NCBI RefSeq assembly: GCF_036785885.1 | Contig: NC_092312.1 | Span: 22,462,001-22,526,000 of the forward strand | DNA from: Coffea arabica | Taxonomy: Eukaryota; Streptophyta; Magnoliopsida; Gentianales; Rubiaceae | Reading direction: 5' to 3' | Length of the DNA stretch: 64,000 bases | Part shown: piece by piece, positions 1-10,681 of the stretch | Layout: every line of letters starts with the position of its first letter | Position numbering within the stretch: the stretch's first letter is position 1 | Notes under the pieces: model-generated | Told to the model about the DNA's origin: nothing | What the model saw: only the letters and a program-made list of their open reading frames with translations | The model's database searches: none | Translations under genes and position numbers: made by a program

Positions 1-1175
1 CTTGTGGCAGCTCAGCTCGGACTGCGTTCTTGGCCGTCGCATTACCTTGCAATATTCTTTTTTTTTTTTTAAGAAAAGGCAACAATAATAATAATAAGTT
101 TGTTGGATTTGGATTTATCCCACTAACTGTTATTGGGATATACCCCAAGCCCAACAAAGTTAACAAGAGTGTTTTTTTTTTTTTTGCAGTATTCATGTTC
201 TAGTAAGCCGTGTCCCAAATTGAGTGCGTTACTGATTCTCAGTAACTTGGCTTTCTAGTATATCGCAAATTAATATTTACTTCCCTTTATTTTTATTTAT
301 ACATAATCTGTTATCGAGAAAAATATAAAGAGAGAACATGAGTAACTAGTGACAATTAATAGCAATTATTCAAATTTTTGTGAGTAATCAATTATTTTTC
401 TACAAAATCCGTTAAATTTTTCACAAGGCAAAAAAAGGGAGGAAAGTGCAGAAAAATGCAAAAAAAAAAAAATTCAACATTCCTCTAACAAAATATATAT
501 AAAGGAAAAAATGTCTGAGTTTCCTTCAATTGTTCATACTATTGCCTGCAAACAAACATTACCTTGGGTAATACTAAATTTTTCTTGGTGTTTTTTTCTT
601 ATATATCACCGTCATTCTATTCTATTGAGTTGTATTGCGATAGGTTCATATTCCTTGTTGATCGAAGAGAATATGCGGTTGAACAAATGCCGAAGGAAGA
701 GCTTAAACAGAGATCTCAATTGGTAAATGTTCTTCTTCTTCTTTTTTCCAGAAAGATATATTATTAACATATTATATTCTACAATCCCTTTGGGTATTAA
801 TATCCTCGAGTTAAATTCATCATTAAATGATGAAATGAATATTTTTTCGACCTTTAAATTTTAACAATTTCAAACATTTAAAATACAAAAAAAAAAAAAA
901 AAGCTATTATCACATAGGAATACAAATTGAAGGAATGGTTCCTACGAGGACCATAGAATTTCCCGATCATATGTAACTGAACTTCTACCCCCTTGTGATC
1001 CTCCTACATATTATGAAAATTCAACCATAAGAGTTGGTAAAATGTCAGCCATTTGCTCTCAGATATCCAAACCTGCAACCTTTTTGTACAAGATAAACTA
1101 TCTAATCAATACCAGTCAAGAAGTTCAATCCTGAGAATTTATGCAGCATCAGAGAGTCGATTAGCTAAATACACT
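1..1175. other. Gene-free left edge, AT-rich
   Basis: The first 55 bases are less AT-rich than what follows and could be the edge of an exon or promoter of a gene outside the window, but too little is present to judge. The rest is AT-rich with several A/T homopolymer runs. The only open frames (near 511-767) are short, overlapping and low in complexity. I see no gene here. Confidence 0.5.
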
Positions 1176-1183
1176 GCCGAGAG

Positions 1184-1684
1184 TAGGCCTGTCAACGGGT
1201 CGGGTCTAGACCCGGATCCGGACCGGATCCGTGAAATTATTGCGGGTATGGGTAGGGATTTAATTCCGTTTCCCGGATCCGGATCCGTTTTGTCAAACAA
1301 AAAACGGGTCGGATACGGAATATAGTATTCCGACCCGTATTAGACCCGGATCCGAATATAAATGAATTAATAATTTAAAAAATATATATTTATCAATATA
1401 ATTTGATTAGGGTGATGTATTTTAATAAAATTAATTTGATTTCTTTTCTTATTTGATTTTTTCTTTGCATTAGTTAGAAATTAGTTTACAAATATATTTT
1501 TTTCTCATTTTTATTAGAAATTATAAAATTTGATAAATTTGTTCGGGTAGACCCGGATCCGGATCCGGAACATAGAATAAAAGACCCGTCGGGTAAACGG
1601 GTCGGATCCGGATCCGGCATAGTAATTCGGGTCCGAGTCTGGAATAATGAATTTCGGCTCGGACCCGACCCGTTGACAGCCCTA
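1184..1684. mobile_element. hAT-type MITE rich in GGATCC palindromes (501 bp)
   Basis: The two ends are inverted copies of each other: the left begins TAGGCCTGTCAACGGGTCGG and the right end, read on the minus strand, begins TAGGGCTGTCAACGGGTCGG. Both sides are flanked by the identical 8-mer GCCGAGAG (1176-1183 and 1685-1692), a target-site duplication of the length hAT transposases make. The subterminal parts are packed with GACCCGGATCCGG-type palindromes and the middle is AT-rich. There is no coding capacity, so any movement would need a transposase supplied in trans. It lies between the window edge and the 3' end of the NEPRO-like gene. Confidence 0.85.
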
Positions 1685-1692
1685 GCCGAGAG

Positions 1693-2070
1693 AGAGCTCA
1701 TAATCTCTGTCAACTTTTCATCTTCCAGGTTCCTTTACATTTGAAGTTTAATACTAGGTGTGAAAATAACTTGTGAATTGATTATGTCAAATTAGATGGC
1801 AGGAAACTAAGCATTAGAAATGCCGGACGGACTAAAATACACGAAAGAAAAATAAAGTAGAGGATCCAGAATTTGTTGCAACAAAATAGATTCCCATGTA
1901 TCCAAAAACTATCCAGGACGGGCACTTAGTCGGCAACAAATAAAATTGATAAGACACTGAATAAGATTTCGTTCAAAAGTTTCTTCCATAACATGATACC
2001 AGCTTTATGCTACGAACCATGTAGACTACAAAATTGGCCATAGAGATACAGTAACAGGACAACATTACTC
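1693..2070. other. 3' flank of the NEPRO-like gene
   Basis: This stretch lies downstream of the minus-strand stop codon and probably holds the 3' untranslated region. No other feature is visible. Confidence 0.4.
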
Positions 2071-5000
2071 CTAAAATACACTCGTGTTCTTATTTCCACC
2101 AGTAAGCAGACTGAAGAAAGGATCTTCTTTCTGTTCATCAACTTTGTCCGTCAGTTTGAAACCAGAATCAAGTTTGTTTGATGTTGATGGTGAAGGAGCT
2201 TGCACGGACATGAAGGCAACTTTTTCCTTCCCAGCCTTGCGTTTTAAAGGATTCGAATGTGTAGATGAGCTTGAAGTTGTGAGCAGGCCACCTTCTAGAG
2301 CCATATTACTGTTTGCAGTTGGTCCTGCACCAGAAGAACCATCTCTTAGATGCTTCTCTTCATTACTTTCTGAAACAGGATCAGCTAATGAACCATTGTC
2401 CTTCGTCATGCCATCAGGACCTTCTACAGCAGCTTCAGGATATGCCTTGCCGGTTTCGTAATCTAGAGGAGAACCAGAAGCATACCGTTAAGTTCCTTTA
2501 AAGGTGATACCTTTAGTAACAAGATTAGCATGAAGTAGAGGTAAAGGTACTCTACCCTATAAAAGCAATATTGTGGAGCGTTGCTTCATATTTCCTAAAG
2601 GTTGGTTACAGAAACGAAGAGAGAGAGCTGCAGTAATTTCCCCTTAGGCCTAATCTTTAATTACCTCCAAGCAAAACCTCAATGCTCTGATACTGCACTG
2701 GAGATGCCCTTTGGGAAACATCTTCCCTGCCATCCTTTCCTTGGGTTTTGGATTCACTTTCATTCATTTTTTCAACTAATATATACTTATCTGTCTGCCA
2801 AATGCATTCTAAGGAGATAAATTGCTCCTTTATAGGATAATATTCCCTAAATACCTGCACAGTGCCCAAATAAGAAAAGAGAATGTTTCAAATGAATTGG
2901 CAAAGGAAATCATCTCTTTAACCTGAGGTCCATAAAACAGTAACTAATATAAACTAATGCAAAAGAATTCATTAGACTACAAACTCAGTGAAAATAACCT
3001 CGAAACCTTCTTCAGTAATTTTAATAGCCTGCTCCTTTCGAGATAGTGAAGAAACGGAGTCGTATACACAAACAACATCAAGGAGTATCTGTTTGAAAGG
3101 AACAGTAAACCAACTTAGACAAATTAAATTGTGAACTCTATTAATTATGAAATCAAATCTCTATCACCGATATGATTACATGGATTTTCATCACTAAGCT
3201 CATTGAAGAAACAAAGCACTTACTTGTTGAATCAAGACTCGAAGGCGTGCAAGCAGTGACAAAATGGTCAGTGAAAATCCCATGAAGAATGATTGAGCAA
3301 GCAGTTTAGATATATCTCTGTTGGTTGTTATGGAAAAAACAGATGACAACTATCTGCAAGGACCATGCAAGGCTGCACTAAAAAATCCTACACAATAATA
3401 CCAACTGTGAAGAGGAATTTCCTACATGATTAACTGAACCATGAATGCTAAGACAAAGAAAGCAAAAAAATAAAGGATCAAATCTTAATCTGAAACTACA
3501 AAGAAGAGTAAATTAGAGCAGTGATAATTGTACTCATATCCCATCTCTGATTACAATAGGATGCTTCTTATATATGACAGGAGGTCTTAAGTCATAGAAC
3601 TAGTTAAGGACAATAAATACAAAGACAAAATTAGCTTGATTAAAGAAAGCTAACAGGAAACCACGTAAATAGCTCAAAATGTTACTCCACATTATTAGTT
3701 CACACACTTGAAATGTCACTTTGAAACTGGTACGAGCAGAAGCTCTTCAAGACTTTCAATTTCAAAAGATTAACATGAACCAATTGAAAAGAAAATAGAG
3801 GGTGTGAAATGAGTAGGGAATCTTGGATAAATGAACCCATTAATTTCCAGAAGTGAATCTTTAGTCAAAGCTACTGCATACAAAAACAAAAATTCAACCA
3901 AAGGATACACAGCTGCCTTCAACATTGGCTCAACCATCTGCAACAGAGATAGAGCACAATTGAGAAGATAGTTTCATGAATCAGAGCATACTGATCCCTT
4001 CTAATTATGTTTTCAACTAGTGCGAAAATTAGTACTTGTTGGATGTAAATAGACCAAAAGGAAACTAATCGCTTAAAAGCCCCATAAGAAATTGAAAATA
4101 ACCACATCTTCACTCTAGTTCTCCCACTGGTTGTGGTGTAAGGTGGAGGAGCAGATACGCTTCCTTGGGAAAGAACGAAGATTCCAGCTAATTCTATTTC
4201 TCTTGTGGACAATGATACCAAAGAAGTAGATGCAAGAGGATGGTAAAGAAAGAAGGCAACAGTGATCTGTTAATGATTCGCTGCTACAGGAAGATAACAC
4301 AAGAACAATGGAAGAGACTGAAATCAACCAATTTTAATCCTCTAAGGTCCAAAGATTTTGATGGACGATGGCTTAGATTAATTTGGACATCAAAACAATG
4401 GGAAATTTTTTAAAAGCACAGATGTAAGATCATAGTTTATGGCATGCCTCACAACATACGCTCAACTGAGGCATGTAGAAAACTGAAGGTAGAATAACAA
4501 TTTAAAGAAACAACTGTGAGCAACAAATCACAAACAAATGTACTACCTTTGATAGTAAACGTGCAACTCCAAGAAGCCTTTCCAAAAAGTTATATTTGCC
4601 ACCATCACACCTTCTCCGCTTCAAACTGAAACCCAATGTAAAAGAAGGCATGCAAACAGGATTACAAATTGAACAAATGAAAGGCCAAAAGTTTTGGTAT
4701 GTGCAATTTGACGGAAAGTAACAGTCTAATCACTACTGATTGTACATTACATTCACAGACTGGTCACTTAATCAATTTTCCTTGGATATTAACTATCAAC
4801 TTCCAATTTAACTTTTCGAAGCCTCCACATCAAATTACCAAGAAAACGTTAAGAATTTATGGCTTTGCGATCTACTGATGAAACCTCAATGAAATCTTGC
4901 TATTTCCTCCAGAAAAAAAAGTGCATGAATCACTAATCAACGCATATGGTAAACAACAATGTTGGAAAATGTGCCCTTCTTTATGTTTATACCTTTCCAA

Positions 5001-5375
5001 AAGCTGCAGTTTTTGTTTAGGCCTTTTGCCATGGATTACCAGAAAGCAGGAATTCAAGATTTCCTCCAACTTTGCTGATTGCAGAAGCCTCAAATCCCTT
5101 CTAACCTGTCACAAAATCACAATTAATTTTAAACCAACAAACCCAATAAGCAAATGCTTGAAGGTATACAGGTTAGTGCTTTACACTGGGCAAGTAAAAA
5201 CGGAAACCTTAGGCAAAAAAAACATACCAACCTTAAGCAGGTACTGAAAATAAGAGCACCTTCGATGCTGATTCTTATTTTTGTAGACAATTCTATCGAG
5301 AATTGCAAATTCTGTCTGCAGCTGACCCAAAAAAGTCTTCAATCTCTCCTCAACTAATTCAAATTCCGAACCCAT
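2071..5375 (-). CDS. NEPRO: NEPRO-domain (DUF4477) nucleolar protein, 8 exons, 376 aa
   Basis: Exons read on the minus strand: 5375-5232, 5105-4993, 4625-4547, 3937-3909, 3317-3224, 3088-2999, 2854-2665 and 2462-2071. All introns are GT/AG and the phases agree. Residues 1 to about 190 resemble the N-terminal domain of nucleolus and neural progenitor protein: an N-terminal helix, then FAILDRIVYKNKNQHRR, a basic KRRRCDGGKYNFLERLLGV patch, and a hydrophobic helical part (KMVEPMLKAAV, QSFFMGFSLTILSLLARLRVL). The C-terminal third is polar and acidic and ends in a short hydrophobic patch (DPFFSLLTGG). Animal NEPRO is nucleolar and has been linked to RNase MRP; a role in rRNA processing in plants is inference. 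Exon 4 is only 29 nt. The family call is from recalled resemblance, not a search. The start at 5375 is the first ATG of the open frame. Confidence 0.78.
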
Positions 5376-6962
5376 TACCTTTAATAATGCTAATAACTAC
5401 ACTCGCTGCTCATCCTGTTACCACAAGAGAAGCTTAACTCGGATGTCAAATACACAATTTTCGTGCAAGAAGCTGTTTCGGGCAGCGATTCTTGAAAAGG
5501 CGAAGTGGTGGCGAGAGCCAGAGGGGAGTTATCGGAGGTTGTTCCTGGAAACAGGGTTCATTCAGAACTCGTCAAAGGTCACCAAAATAAAGCAACGGGA
5601 AAACAGGATACCTAAAAATTCTTAATTTGTTCATCTAGTCCTTCATCTATCACAATCAAGTCGGTTTGATCCTCAAAGTTCCTTGAACAAATCAATTTGT
5701 CCTTAAATAAAAGCCATAAATGTAAATGGATCCCAAAAAAGTTTCTAGGTATGTACCAAATACAACTTATGACCGTTCAAACATTGCAAATATCGACTTT
5801 CACAAAGGCTATTTTAACAATAACGTACATAATTTAGTATTTAACATTCTCAATCATACTTATATATAATATAAATATGAGTTTTTGAATACAAATTAAT
5901 CTTATTGTCTCAAATATTTTATTCAACCAACAAATAATTTATTTAACAAGTTTTTGAACAAGTACCCATAGGTAGTAGAATCTTCTATGTTTAAAATCTC
6001 TTATATTCTCATTAAGTTGTTACATGGTGGGAAGGCTCCCAGGGTACTTGTGACTAAGGTTGCATTCGAATTTAGTCCAATTCAAGCTCGATCAAATAAA
6101 GATTATTAGCAAGTAGTATTGAGTTTTGAGCTCGACTCAAATGAGTTTGAGGATCCTTGCAAGCCATTTGAGTAGCTCAAAATCGATTTTTTAGTGATAA
6201 ATTGCACAACTTCCATACCTATAAGTGTAATTTCACATATATATCATTTTTAATAAAAAAAAAGCGTAATTACTCCAACTAGCTCGTCGAGCACTCAGGT
6301 CTTCTTCTCTAAGACTCGTGCCCGACTCAAACAAATTAAGATTGATTTTGACCAAATTCGAGTCGAGCCGTTGACCGAACTGCTAGCTACTAGTGGTATA
6401 ATATATATAAGATTTAGGGTCAAAACCTAAAGACGTGTATCCTAATTGCAATTTGGTCCGACTCTGTTGAAGAACTTTGTAAAATTTCCTAGAAAAATTC
6501 AAGGAATGATTTAGACATCCGGCTTTTAACTAAATAGACTCGTTCGTGTTTTTTTTCCCCTTTAAAACGCAAAGACTAAAGAGCCCTTGAATATTTTTCA
6601 TATTAAAGCTTAAGGTGCTATAATATTAGTATAGGCACTTTAGTCTTTTCATGTGACAAAAAGATAAAATGGAAGGATTATGAAATTAAAAGTCCAACAT
6701 ATAAATCATAATCACGAAGGATACAAGCCGGAAGAAGGGGATAATCGCTCTCCTGCAACTGTATTAGCATATACATACAGGGGCTGCTAAGACGCGGACA
6801 TATCAAAGAGTGGCAGAAATAATGAGACACGATACAAAACGAACAAAGACATTTAATAGCTCCAATGCCTAAAGGGCCAGTGATTTGTTGAAAATACTAC
6901 TAATTCTGGCTACTAGGGGACGAGGACTAAGACTTGTAAATGTGTACCGAACTAGGAGGAGG
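5376..6962. other. Upstream region of the NEPRO-like gene with an old repeat fragment
   Basis: Bases 5376 to about 5630 hold the likely 5' untranslated region and promoter of the minus-strand gene. About 6058-6395 contains CTCGA/TCGAG-rich sequence resembling the subterminal parts of the hAT element at 6971-9066, especially its right end (a TCGAGTCGA motif followed by TTGACCGA). It is probably a decayed relative without readable ends. The remainder is AT-rich with no gene. Confidence 0.35.
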
Positions 6963-6970
6963 GCTAAGAC

Positions 6971-9066
6971 TAGGGGTGCAAACGAGCCGAGCCGATTCGA
7001 ACATTGAACTTATCGAGCCAGGCTCGACTACTGTACACTCGAGCTCGAGCTCGTCGAGCTCGAAAAAATTGAGCTCGAGCTCGACTCGACTAAGTATGAA
7101 GCTAGCTTGAGCTCGACTCGATAAGGCTCGATCTACTCAACTCGACAAGAGCTCGAAATGGCTCGAATTCAGCTCGAAAATTTCTATTACTAAACATAAC
7201 CAGCTTTATTTAACCTGGCTCCAATAGCATGTTTTAAGCTATTCAATGCCTTGCAAACTTGAATTTAACAATTCCAAACATGAATTAAAAATAACAACAA
7301 TTCTTCATTGTCCAATAATACATGCACGAAATCAGAAACAAATGTCCACAACTCCACATACATAATTGTTTCACAATTTTTCAATTCAAATGTCCAACAC
7401 CTCAAACAAACTCAAAAACAAGGAACAAATAGTTTGAAATCACTCTAGATTAAGTCCTCCAGCAACCAATAGCCTCGAGTCTTGGATTCTTTCACCCACA
7501 GCCGTGCGCTAAGTATCAATAGAAATAAAAACAAGTCATTTGACTTCAAGCAAAATAGTCTAACATAGCTAACTCAAGATAATCAATTCCAATTTGAAGC
7601 AAAATGGTGCACCTATCTCTTTCCCTAGCCTCCAAAATGTACTAAAACAGAAAATGAAAAGGGTTGGAATATTAAAAAAAAAAGAATAAAATTTAACTAA
7701 AAGGGACAAAAGTCAAAGCAGCAATTAATCAGACAAGTTGTCGAACACATATAAGCATTCATATGTTTAATTAGTCGTAAAAATGTGCACACGAAGAAAT
7801 GCACATTCAATTTATCAACTATCAGATTTGTTGAACGAGTGATTGGCCTTCAACCTAATCAGGTAGTATCAATGTTAGCAATTTTGCAAAACAAATGGTA
7901 AGTAGACTAGTACAAAAAAAAAAGAGGATAATACTAGTGGTATACGTTTTTTAATTCGTAGTGGTCCTTTTCTTTTTTATAGGCAATTGGCAGTGGTCCT
8001 TTATTTCCGTCTTATTGTTGCCCTTTTCTCGAAATGTCAAGTTTTTCATTTTCTTGATTTTCTTTCCTTCTTTGCCCTGTGGATACCAATCACAATTAGA
8101 AAAAGGTAAGTATGAATGAATAAATGATGTTACTGTACTATCAATATTTAGGGAACCGTCAGGATCCCCACATCTTCTCACCCCTCTTTTCATCAATTGA
8201 AGATAACTGCCTTTTGACAGAAATTTCTTCTGTAAATTCTTGCATTTTTCCCCATTAATTTTCATTAATACAATTATGTCAGAGACGATAGAAAAAGTTG
8301 AACAAAAAATCCCAGAAACAGTGTTAAACTCAGGCCACAAAATGCCAGTGGTGGGCTTAGGATGAGCCGCGCATCCTTTGCCACCATCCTTTGCCCGAAT
8401 GAGAGATAGTAATAATTTTACATCTAAACATTCTACAACAGGAAAGAGGTGAAGAAGTCGATCTGGCTTTAATGACAGGAAACAATCACTTATTCTACCA
8501 CCAAGCAAGCATCATTATACAGCAACAAAAACAGAAAATAAGGGAAGAAGAGTGATGGATAACCTGTTCGCGAGACCCTCCGGAGCTGATGAAATGTCTA
8601 CCGTAGCTGCTTCTAACGCTGGCCAACAAACTGGGATTCGGAGAGAAAGGGCCCTTCAATTGAAGGGCGGCAGCGGTGGTGGCGGAAGTGGCTGACTGGT
8701 GAGTGGTGAAGACAGTGGTAGCGGCGGCTAGGATTTGCTTTTGATTTGGGGAAAGAAGAATGCCGACAGCGGAACAGCCGAGTGGGAAGAAGAAGAGGTG
8801 TGTTTGTGTCTCCACAGTCCACTGTCCGCTGTCTTGGAGAAATAAGAAATTGTATCTAGTTTCTAGTTTAGTAATTAGTTAAATAAGTAGGGGTATTTAT
8901 GTAATTTTTTACGGCTCGCGAGCCACTCGCTAGCTCACGAGCCTTCGTACAAATGGCTCGGACTCAACTCGTTCTATAAACGAGCGGCTCGAGCTCGATA
9001 TTGATCAAATTCGAGTCGAATATTGACCGAGTTACTCGCGAGCAACTCGATTCGTTTGCACCCCTA
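6971..9066. mobile_element. Non-autonomous hAT element carrying foreign-looking sequence (2096 bp)
   Basis: The left end TAGGGGTGCAAACGAG is matched inverted at the right end (CGTTTGCACCCCTA). The flanking 8-mers are GCTAAGAC (6963-6970) and ACTAAGAC (9067-9074), one mismatch, as expected of an aged hAT target duplication. About 180 bp inside each end is dense in GAGCTCGA/CTCGAGCTC repeats, typical of hAT subterminal binding regions. No transposase is present. The interior is different: a block of more balanced composition at about 8560-8850 looks like a host gene 5' exon and is annotated separately. The rest is AT-rich. Confidence 0.8.
8560..8850 (-). pseudogene. Possible captured host-gene first exon inside the hAT element
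   Basis: On the minus strand this GC-richer block is open for about 85 codons, from about 8815 to a splice-donor-like CAG|GTTATC near 8560. The translation is rich in Ser, Ala and Thr, poor in acidic residues, and contains LKGPFSPNPSLLASVRSSYG, which has the character of a plastid or mitochondrial targeting segment. There is no in-frame ATG in the readable part, and a second frame is also open for 69 codons, so the coding frame is not settled. I do not recognise the gene. Its position wholly inside an element with hAT ends and TSD suggests transduplication. Confidence 0.4.
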
Positions 9067-9074
9067 ACTAAGAC

Positions 9075-10681
9075 ATTATTATATTGGGAACCGGGAAACG
9101 TTGGAAAATTTTTTTTTTATTTAAAATTTTGTGATCTTTGTTGAATGATAGGGATGACAAAATATATTTACCTCTTACATGGCAAAAGTATTTTTACTAT
9201 ATATATTGAAACAGTTGCAAATACACTAACAATAACAAATCTTTTTTTTGTTCATTGAACAATTTACAAACCAATTTCAAAATTGAGGCGAGAGGATGGT
9301 TATGGCGCTTAACCTTTGGAGCAATATTTTAGCTGAGGACACTATCAAGGAAGTTTTTTTTTTCGAAGATAAATACTTATTAGAATGTTAGGAAAACTAA
9401 TTCACAGAACTCTTGTATAACTATGAAAGCTAATCTTGGTATCGTAACCCTAAAAGTAATCTTAATAGTCTTAATTATAAAAGTAATATTAATCTTATTT
9501 TATGATTCTATGATATTAGATTTTCAAGAACATTTTATAAGTCGAACAAAAGGAGGGATAAGAACGTAATTAAGAGAGTTGAAGTATAGGAGGAAAGGAT
9601 TGAATTGGATGGTACGGGGAGAGGGAATGTAGACGAGAGATCTCGGATTCGAGTTCTTCCACTTATACTGAAAAAAAAAAAAAAGAATTATATCAGCCAC
9701 CGTGTAGAAAGTAGAAACTTAGAAAGGGATAGAATGAAATTGTAGGTTCCTGCTTTTCCCGCCATGTGGGATGGCTCATTGGCAGGTGAGGTGTTTCTTG
9801 CACCTAACCTTGCCATAATTTTGAAAATTGGATCGAATTAGTTGGTTCAATTGAACCTAACCAACTTGATGAAGAATCAATTGGATTGATAAAATCAAAA
9901 GAATCAATTGGAGTTCACTAATATTTTCTTTTTAAAAAAATATTTCAATAATACAATAATAAATAAAAAATCGATCAAACCCAAAAGAGTCTAGTAGTTT
10001 CAACTTGATAATTATTAGACGTATTTCGATCATATATGTCTATCTCGAAAAAACATAAAAGCAAAAGGTATTTGTCACAAAATTCATCTCTATTATTTTG
10101 TGTTTTTTTCTAAACCATACAAATGATTTTTGTCATCATTTAACTAAAAGAAATAGAAATAAACATATCAAAAAATACGATGGAGACTTTATCATGTAGA
10201 ATATAAATTTATTAATCATTGCTTTTCTTAAGTTTATTTTCAATTTAACGTTATTTTCTACAATATGAGCACAATTCTTTCTCCTTTTTTATGATAACTA
10301 GGAAGGGCATACAAATGAAATCTACTGGAATACTTTTCTCCATCGATTTATTCTTTTTTATTTTCAAAATCAATTTCTGAGTATAAAAATTTCTGCAACT
10401 AAGATAACTTGATATTAAAAATACCACATACTAATGCTTTTAACAGTTTTTCTAACAATTCAAATTCTCCAAAAAAAAAAAAAATGAAAACATCGTTTAT
10501 GAAACTAAAACATTTCCTATTCTAGCTAAATTAAAATATTCGGTAGGCCTACTCCTCTCCTCCTGTATAGGTATAGGTATCGAACATAGATTAGGTTTTT
10601 TATCCACTAATATACAGGTCCATATATCGTGCAAGAGTGAGTATCCATCTCGCCAAGATTATTAAGGGAGAAGAAAGAAAC
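9075..10681. other. Gene-free AT-rich spacer, promoter side of the 10682 gene
   Basis: The sequence is AT-rich with several poly(A) and poly(T) runs. The last 150 bases carry the probable promoter and 5' untranslated region of the next gene; GTATAGGTATAGGTAT lies at about 10564-10579. I see no coding sequence or readable transposon ends. Confidence 0.4.

Noticed and set aside
511-767. Two short overlapping frames near the left edge
   Set aside because: Low complexity, hydrophobic from T-rich DNA, with no start context or splice partners.
7951-8508. 185-codon minus-strand frame in the hAT element
   Set aside because: It follows a splice-donor-like site and reads like intron or untranslated sequence, without any protein motif.
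10637-10681. Earlier in-frame start for the 10682 gene
   Set aside because: The upstream codon is GTG; plants use ATG, and the ATG at 10682 has a suitable context.
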